This document shows, one piece after another, positions 46,236 to 57,353 of a DNA stretch of 64,000 nucleotides. The stretch comes from Patella vulgata (lineage: Eukaryota > Mollusca > Gastropoda > Patellidae). Within the stretch, counting starts at the first letter, position 1; each line of letters begins with the position of its first letter. The stretch is taken from assembly GCF_932274485.2 (NCBI RefSeq), contig NC_065879.2:87787459-87851458 (forward strand). Direction: 5' to 3'. Below the pieces are notes generated by a model, which worked only from the letters and a program-made list of their open reading frames with translations, did no database searches and had not been told where the DNA came from. The translations under genes and the position numbers were made by a program.

Positions 46236-48224
46236 TTAAACTAATTATTGGATTCACATATTCTATAGAAGTCAGATCTCGTGCACTCAAGATAGGGGGA
46301 ATTACCTTTGGGAATCAATCGTTAAAACTAATAGCTTTTGCAGATGATATGACAGTTTTATTGAAAGATTTTAAATCAGCTAGGCACCTTTTTGAGGTTT
46401 TAAAAATTTTTAGTAAGGTTTCTGGGTTAGAATTAAACGCTACTAAAACTGAAGCGATCGATCTAAACAGTGGCAACGCACAACTACCTGATAATATTAA
46501 AGGTTTAGGCCTTATTTACCGTGAGAACTATATAAAAATATTAGGCATTACCTATTCACTAGACGAAAAAACTTCGGAAAAAATGAATTTTGAAAATTGT
46601 ATAGACCAAATTGAAGATACTTTGAATACCTGGAAAAGACGAAACTTAAGTTTAATAGGGAAAATCCATATAATAAAAACATTCTGCGTATCTAAAATAT
46701 TATACCCTGCATCAGTCAAAACTATACCTGAAAATGTAATTAAAGGCATTAATAAATTATTTTATAACTACATATGGAACGGGCCTGATAAACTAAAGAG
46801 AACAGTTATAAATCAAGATATAAATAAAGGGGGGCTAAATATGATTGACTTAAAAGAAATGATGATATGCCGTAGCGTATTCTGGATAAAAAAGATACTA
46901 TCACACGATGTTCAATCATGGAAAATTCCGTACGCTTATATATTGAACGAGTATGACGGACAAATATTACCGGCATGTAATTATGCAACATCTTTTTTAA
47001 AATTATCTCCCTTCTATCAAGAACTTTTCAATAATTGGTTCCATATCTACACCTCAAAAATCGATAAGTTAATAAGCCCTCAAAATCAAATCATCTGGAA
47101 CAATAAGCATATAAAGATTAACAAAAAACCTTTAATAGATAAAGAATTGATGAATGATAATATTTTATTTTTGATTGACTGTAGAGAAGACTTTTTAATC
47201 AATAGGATAATGAATAATAATAAAATATTAAGAATGAAAAGCGTTTGCTTAGCAGTTAAAGAGTTTTTGGATACAATCGACTACGAACCTACGCCTATAG
47301 TAAGAAAACAAAGCGTGTTTGATATCATTAATAACAACTGTATAAATATATATAAAAAATCACTAGATAAGATTAAAGCAAAAGACATTTATTCAATACG
47401 AGTAGATTCTAAATACAGTAAACCATTAGCAATAAGTAAATGGGAAGAAGAGAATAGTTTTATACTTGAAGAACGTGAAACCTCATGTATATTCAATTTG
47501 GTCTATAAAACGAGCACTGATACTAGATTACAAAATTTTCAATTTAAATACCTCCATAAAATTATATATACAAACGACCGTTTATTTAAAGTCCAATTAA
47601 AGGAGTCTTCATTGTGCGATTTTTGTTATTCAAATATAGAAACCCCGGAACACCTTTTTATATACTGCAATTACGCCCAGGTAATATGGAATGATTTACA
47701 TGAAATCTTCTCAACTAATGACATTTCATTACAATTACAACTTACGAACATTCATTTCGGTTTTCTGAAAGAAACAGTTTTTAAATCATATCGTGAATTC
47801 TTATTTGTAAATCATTTAATATTTTTAACAAAATACTACCTCTACAAATCGAAAATAGAAAATATCAGACCGACAATTATTAATTATCGAAACTACCTAA
47901 AAGGTAAACAACAGATAGAAAATGAATTAAACGAAACCTTAGTAAATAAATGGGATTATACCATATGAATATTATGCATACCTCTAGTATTCCATTCCTA
48001 GTATTCCAACCTCTTAATACCTGTAGCTATCTCTGTATGTTTTTTTTTTTTTTTTGTTTAGTTTTTTTATTAGATTTTATTTTCTTTGTGAATATATTTG
48101 TTATACTCAATGTAATATAGTATAGCCTTCAACATTAAACCGACGCTATCTGTATGATGCTTCACACTGTGATTGTAATATGTGAACTATGTACTATGCT
48201 GTTATTGATTATTTGAAATAAAGA

Positions 48225-48262
<38 letters not shown>
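46236..48262 (+). mobile_element. L1/Tx1-type LINE 3' part with poly-A tail
   Basis: One open frame from the array into 47968. Element-derived protein starts near 46245: IGGITFGNQSLKLIAFADDM with the FADD active site (about 46335), KVSGLELNATKTE, YIKILGITY, then WKRRNLSLIGKIHIIKTF and KILYPAS (L1/Tx1-type thumb). It ends with a CDFC...HLFIYC zinc-knuckle-like region (about 47617-47672). No stop interrupts about 575 residues, so it is rather young. 5'-truncated just before the active site. AATAAA at 48217-48222 and 29 A's at about 48234-48262. The ATG at 46199 lies in the 56-bp array and is not the element's start. Confidence 0.92.
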
Positions 48263-48264
<2 letters not shown>

Positions 48265-48984
48265 AGTGGCGAATTTCGACATAAAAAGAGTTATAATTTG
48301 GTAAACATTTAATTCTGGGTTAATAAAAAAACACGTGTGACACTTCTGGTGGTAAGTTTCCGCTGGTGGTTTTCGACGTCATTAGGCTAATTAACACAGC
48401 AATATCATTAATTACGTCATATTTGTCAAATTAGACAATTGAAGGTCCAAATCCAAAGCTACAAAGCTATCATATCTCTCGGCATTCGTCAGACAGCCGT
48501 TAGATTTCAGAGTGAGGAGATGTAGCAATTTCTATCAACAGACTCCCAGCTAGTTTGGGTAGATTGGGATTAAGAGAATTAGGCATTGTACCATTATGTA
48601 ACCAGTGCTTGATGTATAAAATGTAAAAAAGAACTGATGCATTGTTATTCCTGGCAAGACAAACGTCTTAACTACTGAGAAGACAAACGTCTTAACTACT
48701 GAGTGAGAAGAAAATACACAACGTGAAAAGGGAGCCAAAGAAGAGAATTAAAAAATGTCAGACGATCACAGGGTTATTAAGATATGTAGTAAGAATAGAG
48801 TGCATTGGTCAATAGTAGGATTTGGCGACTGGATTTGCTCGTACGCTAATAAATTTATTTGATGAACTTCATTTGCTCGGCCCGCTTTCCACGTCTGACA
48901 AACGACCCATGGTGCTACGCTCTCCACATACACCAATAAATTTATTTGCTGAACTTCATTTTTTATTTTGTAGATTAAATAATT
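48263..48984. other. Upstream region of GIMAP gene 2
   Basis: No repeat family recognised except a 20-bp direct repeat 'gacaaacgtcttaactactg' at about 48659 and 48683, and 'caataaatttatttg(c/a)tgaacttcat' at about 48848 and 48936. Promoter and 5' UTR of GIMAP gene 2 should lie here. Confidence 0.5.
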
Positions 48985-51250
48985 ATGGCGACATCCAGTA
49001 TAAATAATGGTAAGTGAAAGGATTGGCCTATACTGTGATATATTGTCGTCGTCATCTTTGTTCGACTAGTCGTCCGTCCGTCCACTCGTCGAACTGTCAA
49101 CCGTAATTACTTGTGGACATTCTGGAGGCTAATGATATCATCCAAGACGTGACATTTAGACATTTTTTTTTCAATTCATGAGATGCTTAAGAATTCTATA
49201 TTTCAAACAGCTAAAGTTATCATCTGCTTATCCCTATATGTTTTATATAATGAATGTTATCTCCAGGAAGAACTAGAAGCCAATCAGTTTCGAATTATTT
49301 CTGATAATTACTCCATGATTTGTTAACTGAGATCAGTTTTCATTGTCGCTCTTTGATTTGGAGTGATGCAGGACGGAGGGCCTGACAAGTATAGCTGTCT
49401 AGTCGTTCGGATGGGACGAAGAACCGAGGCCCCGTGTACACATTGGCGTGCACGTAAAATATCCCTTGGCAATTGGAATTCGATATAAGAGTAGACCGTA
49501 GCGCCGCTGCCCGGGCAAAATTTCCCTCACAGCACACAGTATGGCGTATGCCCGTCTTCATTAGCCCAGTTCGGAGCAGAACAGTAGGACGTTAAACTTC
49601 ATTTCAATTCAATTGTTTGTTTGGGTGCACCCCTAGATTGATATGATACTCCCTCTACACAATTCTTTGTTTGGGTGTACACCTGGAATGATGCTCCCTC
49701 CTCTCAATTCTTTGATTGGGTGCACACCTGGAATGATGCCCCAACTACCCACCGCTACCCAGTCCTATCATAACAGAATAATAAGCAGACGAAATTTCCA
49801 CCGTCTGCGTGAAGTCGTCCAAGTTATTCACCTGCAACATAAACACCAACTCACCACCACCCCACCCCCACCCCCACAACATCTAGAGAGAGAGAGAGAG
49901 GGAGAGAGAGAGAGAAAGAAATAGGGTTTAACGTCCACTGGACACAAACTCGATCATTTCGGTACTAACATATGGTTTAATTTTATTTCCATAATTCGCT
50001 TGCGCGTAGGGGTCTTTAGCAGTGGGAAGAAACCGGAGGACCCGAAGAAATACCACGAGGTTGGACAGGCAACAATACTCCTTGTCACGTACAACCGGGG
50101 AATCGAAACCACGCCAGTTGACTCAATGACAGACTTTATGATACAGCGTGCACGTACTATTTCGCCAATTTGACTGAAATTTCCAATAATATATTAATTT
50201 TTTCGTTATCTTTTTTGAACCGGTCAGTTCTTATCTCAATCTTACAAAGGCTTAGTAAATGTAATTTTCATTTTCATTTTAGAAATTAGAATTATAATTT
50301 TCGTTTTCATTTCAGAAATCAGAATGGTTATGGTCGGTAAAACAGGCGCGGGAAAAAGCGCGTTGGGTAATAGCCTGCTGGGAAGACATCAATTTGAATC
50401 AAGTACTATTGCAAGGTCTGTCACGTCTAAATGTAAATTTGCTCAAGGTAACCTTCGCGATGGCACCCAGCTCTGCATCGTCGACACACCAGGATTATTC
50501 GACACCAGGAAAACTAACGAAGAAAACACGATGGAAATAGCTAGATGCATCGGCCTGTCTTCACCCGGTCCACACGTCTTTCTCTTTGTCCTCAGCATCA
50601 GCCGATTCACCAAGGAGGAGCTGGATACCGTAAATCATCTGGTAGCTGTCTTTGGAGAGGATGTCATCAACCATGTTGTAATCGTTTTCAATGGTAAAGA
50701 ATCTCTGACGTTCGAGAAGTTAACATTGGCCGATTATCTAGAGACCGCTCCACCGGAGCTCAACGAATTAGTTCATCAATGTCGTTCACGCTGCGCCACA
50801 ATAAATAATCGTGCAGATTACGCCGAGCTTCAAGCAGATATTGATGGCATTATTAATTTAGTGAGGAGAACCATTCATGACAATGGCGGATCTTACTATA
50901 CGGGAGAGATGTACAGGGCGGCAGAAGAGGCACTCAACGAAAAAATGAGGTTAATCGACGAAGAAAAGCATAGAAGGGAAAGAGAACTCCAAAAGAGACA
51001 CGAAGAACTTGAACAACGGGAAAGAGAAATCGAAGCGTCTGCTTCCAGGCGAACACAAGAGCATGAGAACGAGAAGCAGAGACTAGAGGCTGAGTTAGAA
51101 GCACTGAAGAATACCGATACTCGTCAAGAAGTGCGACAAGAGGTCGAGTCGTCGGACAGTATTGTAAAACTGATAATTAAGACTCTTGGCGATATTTTAA
51201 CTGCAGTTCTGGCTAAAGTTGCTTCTGAAGTAATAAGTAAAAAGTTCTAA
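48985..51250 (+). CDS. AIG1/GIMAP-family GTPase, gene 2 (complete)
   Basis: Exon 1 48985-49009 (ATG; MATSSINN plus one base) with donor G|GTAAGT; exon 2 50316-51250 after TTTCAG; 319 residues. This start is preferred over the ATG at 50324 because exon 1 gives an N-terminus like gene 1 and the same phase. P-loop GKTGAGKS 16-23; G3 DTPGLFD from 65; AIG1 box RCIGLSSPGPHVFLFVL; the G4 region reads VIVFNGKESL, where genes 1/3-type proteins have TGKD; conserved RCATINNRAD. Residues about 195-275 are a highly charged coiled coil; the last 30 (IVKLIIKTLGDILTAVLAKV) are hydrophobic/amphipathic and may bind membrane. AATAAA at 51322. GIMAPs form GTP-dependent scaffolds on organelles. Intron 1 (1306 bp) has SINE-A and SINE-B copies. 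Intact; NGKE at G4 may alter guanine specificity. Confidence 0.93.
49366..49612 (+). repeat. SINE-A, head-less, in GIMAP gene 2 intron
   Basis: 'gatgcaggacggagggcctg' to 'aggacgttaaacttcatttc'. Confidence 0.85.
49618..49745 (+). repeat. About 53-bp tandem repeat, 2.5 units
   Basis: 'tttgtttgggtg(c/t)ac(a)cct' then 'gatgctccctc(c)' and 'caattcttt' recur three times with drift. Confidence 0.75.
49886..50135 (-). repeat. SINE-B, full length, in GIMAP gene 2 intron
   Basis: GA run, 'atagggtttaacgtccactg', full body, tRNA-like head to 'gatacagcgtgcacgtac'. Confidence 0.9.
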
Positions 51251-51345
51251 ATCTTGAATAGACGTACATAAAAACAATTAATATCCAGATGTTAATCAAA
51301 GTTTAGCTTGTACCGTTTTTTAATAAAATATAATGGAAGTCTCTC

Positions 51346-51541
51346 AATAGTTTGGTTTCCAATCCCCGGTTGTACGTGACAAGGAATAGGGTCGCCTGTC
51401 CAACGTCGTGGGTTTTCTCCAGGTCCTCCGGTTTCGTCCCACTGCTAAAGACCCCTACGCGCAAGCGAATTATTGAAATAAAATTAAACCATATGTTAGT
51501 CTCGAAATGACCTAGTTTGTGTTGAGTGGACGTTAAACCCC

Positions 51542-51592
<51 letters not shown>
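51346..51592 (+). repeat. SINE-B 3' part with long (TC)n tail
   Basis: 'ggtttccaatccccggttgt' through 'gagtggacgttaaacccca' to a TC run of about 23 units (51544-51589). Confidence 0.9.
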
Positions 51593-51595
<3 letters not shown>

Positions 51596-51861
51596 AGTTG
51601 AAACTGGTGTAGACACATTAAAGTCCCGATGCACCACTTAGCGATATAGGATACACTTGAAAGATGAATCTCTAATCGGAATATCAGTCGCAATCTGATT
51701 TAAACACAGATACTATTTCGTTTCGCTTTTTATAGTTCAAAATGTCATTTTACTTGTCTTTACTACACTAGGATCTGAAAGAGTTGTTATATAACCCGCG
51801 TTCTGGTTGATCTGAGGGATTAGTCACGGCTCCTACGCTTGTGCTAATGGAACGACAGTTA
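51593..51861. other. Spacer
   Basis: Nothing recognised. Confidence 0.4.
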
Positions 51862-52312
51862 CGAAATGAAATGGGGTTTAACGTCCTACTGTTCTGCCCC
51901 GAGGGAGCCACGGTGACTAAGTGGGGGAGACGCTGGCTCACTAGTTGTTCGGATGGGTCGAAAAACCGAGGTCCCGTGTATACATTGGCACGTAAAATAT
52001 CCCTTGGCAGTTGGAATTCGATATAAGAGTAAGCCATAGTGCTGCTGCCCGGGCAAAATATCCCTCATAGAACACTGCATGGCGTATGACCATCTTCATT
52101 AGCCCAGGTTATGAGCAGAATAGTATGACGTTAAACCCATTCCATTTCATTTCATTTTGCCCCGACTGGGCTAATGTTATACCGAATTCCAACTGCCAAG
52201 AGCTCTTTTACATGCACACGCCGGAAGATCCAGACGAACCCAGGGATCAAACACGGGACCTCCAGGTAAGCGAGCCAACGTCTTACTCACTGAGCCACCA
52301 TGGCTCCCCGGC
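51862..52312 (-). repeat. SINE-A (minus) split by a SINE-A (plus)
   Basis: Outer minus-strand copy: 51862-51902 (tail) and 52158-52312 (body and tRNA-like head, 'gagccaccatggctcc' end). Inner plus-strand copy 51903-52157 starts GGGAGCCACGGTGACTAAGT and ends in TTTCATTTCATT. The outer sequence TGCCCCGA is present on both sides (51895-51902 and 52158-52165), the target duplication. The inner copy itself lacks about 100 bases after the A box. Confidence 0.92.
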
Positions 52313-52326
52313 AGTTAAGAATGCAG

Positions 52327-52435
52327 CTCAGTTCAAAATGTATGTCATTGAGTCTAGTGGCTTGGTCTCGATTTCTGCTTGTCCGTGACGAGGAGTAGTG
52401 TCGACTGTCCAACCTCTTGGATTGTCTCCAGCCCC
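52327..52435 (+). repeat. SINE-B fragment
   Basis: 'atgtcattgagtctagtggc', B box GGTCTCGATTTC, 'gacgaggagtagtgtcgac'. Confidence 0.7.
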
Positions 52436-53344
52436 CCCACCCCCACACACACATAACATTAACCGTTGTGGTGGCCTGCACAACCTAACACAAGTTACCA
52501 GAACTTCGGCAGTAATGTTTCACACACATGAATGTAACTACATCAAATCTAATAATTTGAAGTCGGCCAGTGATAAATAGGGGGGAACCTGTCATATTCG
52601 TAACGTTACGGGATTATAGTTAACCGACCGGAGGTGATTTTTGACGAACGTTGAACACGGCTGACCCAAATTCAAATGCGTTTTGTTGGAATCAAAGCGT
52701 GAAATATCGTAAGTAATGTCTATACAGAAATTAGACATAATATTATACACGCCACATTTCAAACAATTATAGTTTAGTGACTAACCATCGAAGAATACGA
52801 GTCCAGAAATCAACGTTCCTCGATTCAAAGGCAACAAAAAGATTACCAATGACAGTTTTGACAGATTCTACGTTGAAAAATCGAATATATATGGATTCAA
52901 AGTTACCTTGCTTCCACCTCCTAGTAGCACCACAAGTTGTAACTAAAATATTGCCGCTAAAGAGGATTTTAATGCGTTTTCTTGATACACTTTTCCCGCT
53001 GAATAACAAACACAAAACAAAACACGGATGCCAGTCGAAAGTACGGCGCGGCATCGCCGGATTACATCGAATTCTCGGGTATCAACCGCAACACGAGCCC
53101 ACAATGAATGGAGGGGACCCCACTGTCCAGAACTTTGAAAATCCGATCGAGGGCCTCGAAAGGCCCACCTCCAGCCACTAGCAGATGTAGTGCTCGGTCC
53201 GACCATGATCACATCGCTTTTCCTGCAACTGAGACTTTTTTTTTGGGGGGGGGGGCGTGACGTCGGAGGTCTGGGGACCTGGGCCCCACCATGCCCCATT
53301 GTTAATCCGGCCCTCACACATACAGCTAAAGCCATCTATTTGTT
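52436..53344. other. Unassigned stretch, possible hAT-type terminus
   Basis: The opposing frames 52777-53181 (+) and 52943-53335 (-) have no motif I know. The segment ending 'aatccggccct' near 53310 resembles a hAT-type inverted end (complement CAGGGCCGGATTAACAATGG), but no partner end is found; weak. Confidence 0.35.
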
Positions 53345-53427
53345 ATTTGTAAGCCAATTATTGAAGAAAAATTGAACCAAATGTTAGTTTCAACATAACA
53401 TAGGGTGTGTCGTGAACGTTTTAACCT

Positions 53428-53458
<31 letters not shown>

Positions 53459-53462
53459 CGCT
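53345..53462 (+). repeat. SINE-B 3' end with (CT)n
   Basis: 'gccaattattgaagaaaaa', 'gggtgtgtcgtgaacgtttt', then CT repeats. Confidence 0.7.
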
Positions 53463-53697
53463 CTTCATTTCTCTTAATACCCCCCATTCACAATCCCTGT
53501 AGACTACACGGACGACTCAGCTACTGTGGGTGTTTGGGGGGGGGGACGAACACATCTACACAAGAACACATCAAGAAGTTTGGTGTTTTATCAGTGATTC
53601 CGGTGGACAAAGCATTTATAATTATTAACTGGGTTCAGTTTGTCGCTGGACTCTCAACAGCAGTAGCTGTAGAAATTTATGGATGGATGATAAAATC

Positions 53698-53853
53698 AGT
53701 ACGTAGTCAGGCCCTCGGTGCTGCACCAATGACACGTGGAAACAATACAGGAAAATCCCCCGAGGATCCTTCTCGGCCAGCAGTGGGAGAAAACTCGAGA
53801 CCGCGTGGTTAGCGAGTCAGTGCCTTACTCGCTGAGATAGCGAGGCTCCCTTA
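53698..53853 (-). repeat. SINE-A 5' half
   Basis: Minus strand from 'gtcaggccctcggtgctgca' to the tRNA-like head ('cgctgagatagcgaggctcc'). Confidence 0.8.
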
Positions 53854-53896
53854 AGTGCACTATAAGTCTATAGCCATAAAAGAGGCGGGGAGGGGG

Positions 53897-54050
53897 GGGG
53901 GCATATGGTTAACGCGTGCGTGTAAACTCATAAGGTCTGGCATTGAGTCAAGCGATGTCGCCTGTCCAACCTCGTTGGTCTTTCGGTTTCCTGCCACTGC
54001 TAAAGATCCCTGCGGGCAAGGGAGTTATTGAAATAAAATAAAACCATAGA
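53897..54050 (+). repeat. SINE-B with internal deletion
   Basis: Poly-G, 'atatggttaacgcgtgcg', 'gtctggcattgagtcaagcg', then straight to 'gtcgcctgtccaacctcg'; ends before the tail. Confidence 0.8.
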
Positions 54051-54084
54051 CCTAGATTCTGTCACTTTTAGCACGTTCATTATT

Positions 54085-54300
54085 TAGCACGAGATTAGTT
54101 TTATTTAATAATAAGTAGATTGCTAACTGTAGCAGCTTATATGTAGTTTGCTTACTAGAGTCTCAATTATTTAATAATAAGTAGTTTGCTAACCGTAGCA
54201 GCTTATATGATGTTTGCTAACTAGAGTCTCAATTATTTAATAATAAATACTTTGCTAACCGTAGCAGCTTATATGATGTTTGCTAACTAGAGTCTAAATT
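54085..54300 (+). repeat. 66-bp tandem array, 3 units
   Basis: 'agcagcttatat' anchors at 54131, 54197 and 54263, 66 apart; unit contains 'tttgctaac(t/c)gt', 'gagtctcaattatttaataa'. Confidence 0.9.
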
Positions 54301-54354
54301 CTGTTACTTGAAGCATGTTTACGGTAATAATGTTTTTAATAATAAGCATAAGAT

Positions 54355-54690
54355 AATTTAAAGATGCATTACGTAAGATTTACATAAAGATGCATTACAA
54401 TGTATGTAGATTTACATAAAGATGCATTACAATGTATGTAGATTTAAATAAAGATGCATTACAATGTATGTAGATTTACATAAAGATGCATTACAATGTA
54501 TGTAGATTTAAATAAAGATGCATTACAATGTATGTAGATTTAAATAAAGATGCATTACAATGTATGTAGATTTACATAAAGATGCATTACAATGTATGTA
54601 GATTTATATAAAGATGCATTACATTACAATGTCTGTAGATTCATATAAAGATGCATTATGTAGATTTATTTAAAGATGCATTACATTGTA
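54355..54690 (+). repeat. 32-bp tandem array, about 9 units
   Basis: Unit AAAGATGCATTACAATGTAT plus GTAGATTTACAT; the last three units are irregular. Sequence at both ends ('cgtaagatttacataaag', 'agatttagatacagagctg') is the complement of the 56-bp array unit at 45690-46235, so the array grew from a copy of that dispersed repeat. Confidence 0.92.
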
Positions 54691-54954
54691 TGTAGATTTA
54701 GATACAGAGCTGACCGGTCCTGATATAATAGTTTAAACAGACTGTGAAAAATGAATATATTGAAAATTTCAGAGTTTGAAATTTTAACGATACAGTCTCG
54801 ATTTTCCAGTTTAAAATGAAATTATTAAATGGCGATGTGTTTTATCCGTTTAATACCACGGCCATCCGATGGTCTCGGGAGTTGATTTTCGGTTTGTCAT
54901 GTGAATAAAGTGATTAAAAGACCTGCCATAGATAAATTGAGCTGTTACATAATG

Positions 54955-55165
54955 TATCTTTAAAATATTTCATTTGACATAAAATATACAACACAGTCTA
55001 TAGTTTTAAATGAAACAGTAACCATTATTATCAGCTTAAAGGTTTGCTAACTTCAGTTCCATTTCGTGTGTTGGGATACGGGTAAGACCGACTTCGGCTA
55101 ACTTACGATCTAACTAAACCAACCAACGATTCCATTCCACGCGTCTTTGGCGCCCCGTCCAATGA
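54955..55165 (-). pseudogene. Duplicated 3' end of GIMAP gene 3
   Basis: 55134-55165 matches the last coding bases of gene 3 on the minus strand: the copy reads IGRGAKDAWNG where gene 3 has IGRGIKDVWNG. The duplicate continues through the 3' UTR ('gtgttgggatacgggtaaga', 'taaatgaaacagtaaccatt'), paired with 55185-55300. About 200 bp, in tandem; not a working gene. Confidence 0.85.
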
Positions 55166-55311
55166 TGCATCTTTTATATATTTCATTTGGCATAAAAAAA
55201 AAACACAGTTTATAGTTTTAAATCAAACAGTAACCATTATTTTCAGCTGATCAGTTCGAATTCGTGTGTTGGGATACGGGTAAGAACGACATCAGCTAAC
55301 GAAATATCTAA

Positions 55312-57316
55312 TCAAAAAAAACTAAGGAATCCATTCCACACGTCTTTGATGCCCCGTCCAATGCCACGCCCAACCTTTTCTATACCTCGAGCAATCTCAA
55401 CAATAGCGCCATCTTTCGCCTGCACATCCTCTCGATATTCTTGTCTCGGATCGATATTCTTTATTTTCTCGCGTTCGTCTTCTAATTCCTGCTCTTTTTG
55501 ACGTTGTCTTTTCTTAATTCTCTCTAATTCTTTTTTCTCTTCATTGTGTTCTAGTTTCATCGCTTCAATTTCTTTCATCTTTCTCTTCGCCTCTTCCTCA
55601 ATTTCCCGCTCTTTTTGTTCTAGTTCCCGCTCTTTCTTGTTTTTCTCTTCCTCGAGAAGTCGAAGTTTTTCTTGATATGCCCTTTCTGCTCCTTCAAACA
55701 TCTCTCCAGTGTAGTACTTTCCGCCATTTTGTCTCACGGTCTCCGCCATTAAATCTAGAATAGCTTTAACATCCCTTGCTAATGCCGGTGGTTCTGCTCG
55801 GTTGTTAATGGTAGCTATTCTCCCATGGCACTCGGCAACCAGTGATTGTAGATCTGGTGGACAGTGCTGGATATGTTCATGAATGGTCATATCATCGTAA
55901 TCAAGTGAGTCCTTACCGGTGAATACAATGATCACGTAATCGACAACGTCTTCTCCAAACAGATCTTTGAGGTGTTGGATCGTCTCCATCTCTTCCTGGG
56001 TAAAGCGACCGATCTTCAGAACGAAGATAAAGACGTGGGGACCTGGTGAAGCTAGACCGATACACCTTATAACCTCTTTCGACGTTTCAAGGTTGCTTTT
56101 CCTGGTGTCGAATATACCTGGTGTGTCGATAACTACCAACTTTTTCCCATTGTCAAGATGCCTGTTTCCAAATTTGCAGTTTACGGTGACAGACGCGCCA
56201 TAATTGTTGGATTTGAATAGCTTAGTCTGCAGCAGACTGTTTCCAGTGGCGCTTTTACCAGCTCCTGTTTTCCCTAACATCACCATTCTAAGCTCTAAAA
56301 TAAACAAGAAAATACACAAATTACTGACACAGCAATAGATTCGGTGCCGCGGTGAATCAATGGGTAAGACGATGGCACGCTAACCAGGTCTCGGCTCGGG
56401 TTCATTCCCAGTGTTGGCGGTGAGGTTTCCACTTGTCAGCGGAGCAGGACAGAGAGCCTGGCAAGGACAGTGTCTAGTCGTGCAGATGTGACGAAAACCC
56501 GAAGTCCCGTGTACAGTGTATACATTGGCATGCACGTAAAAGAACCTTGACAGTTGGAATTAGATGTAAGAGCAGGCCATAGCGCCTTTGTCCGAGTTCT
56601 TTCATAGCACACAGTTTGAGCAGAAAAGTCGGACGTTAAACCCAATTTCATTGTCACATATATACGAGGTATAGAAACCACGCCACTTGACTCAATGGCA
56701 TACCTATTGATACAACGCGCACACGTTAAACCATTCCGCCATCTAACCCCCTCAGATTGAATAGGATTCTTCATCGCATGAATATAAGTCAATCCGTGAG
56801 AACTATGGTCCGTATATTCCCACTAGGGCGATAACTCTAAAATTAAAACCAATAGGATGCTGTGTTGCGTGAACTTAAACACCGTGTAAAAATTTCAAGC
56901 CAACTTCAGCTTCTAGAGTATTCATGATATTTCAAATATTGATTAAGGGCCATAACTCCGACAGTAACTATCAAAAACCATTGAATATCGATAGGATTTC
57001 TCGTCTTTGTAACATGAAAACTGTGTATAAATTTAAACTAGCTCCTAGAGAGTCTGAGAGCAGGGGGGTTGTATGGCCGTATGGTTAGCACGAGTGGGCT
57101 GTATCATAAGGTCTGTCATTGAGTCAACTGGCGTGGTTTCAATTCACCGTTTGTACGTGACAATGAGTAGGGTCGCCTGTCCAACCTCGTGGGTTTTCTC
57201 CGGGTCCTCCGGTTTCCTCCCACTGCTAAAGACCCCTACCCGCAAGCGAATTATTGAAATAAAATTGAACCATGTGTTAGTCCCGAAATGACCTAGTTTG
57301 TGTCGAGTGGACGTTA

Positions 57317-57353
<37 letters not shown>

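Noticed and set aside
46199-46245. ATG at 46199 as start of a 589-residue protein
   Set aside because: This ATG is within the 56-bp tandem array; the LINE-derived part begins later and is 5'-truncated.
53230-53323. Complete hAT transposon
   Set aside because: Only one terminus-like sequence; no matching inverted end or 8-bp target duplication found.
52777-53335. Overlapping opposite-strand frames of 134 and 130 residues
   Set aside because: Neither shows a recognisable motif; the minus frame ends in low-complexity poly-G/poly-P sequence.
56295-56319. ATG at 56319 (MCIFLFIL) as start of GIMAP gene 3
   Set aside because: It reads through a clear TTTTAG acceptor; genes 1 and 2 show that this position is intronic.
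57063-57150. tRNA gene at SINE-B head
   Set aside because: A and B boxes are present but it is continuous with a SINE-B body repeated throughout the window.
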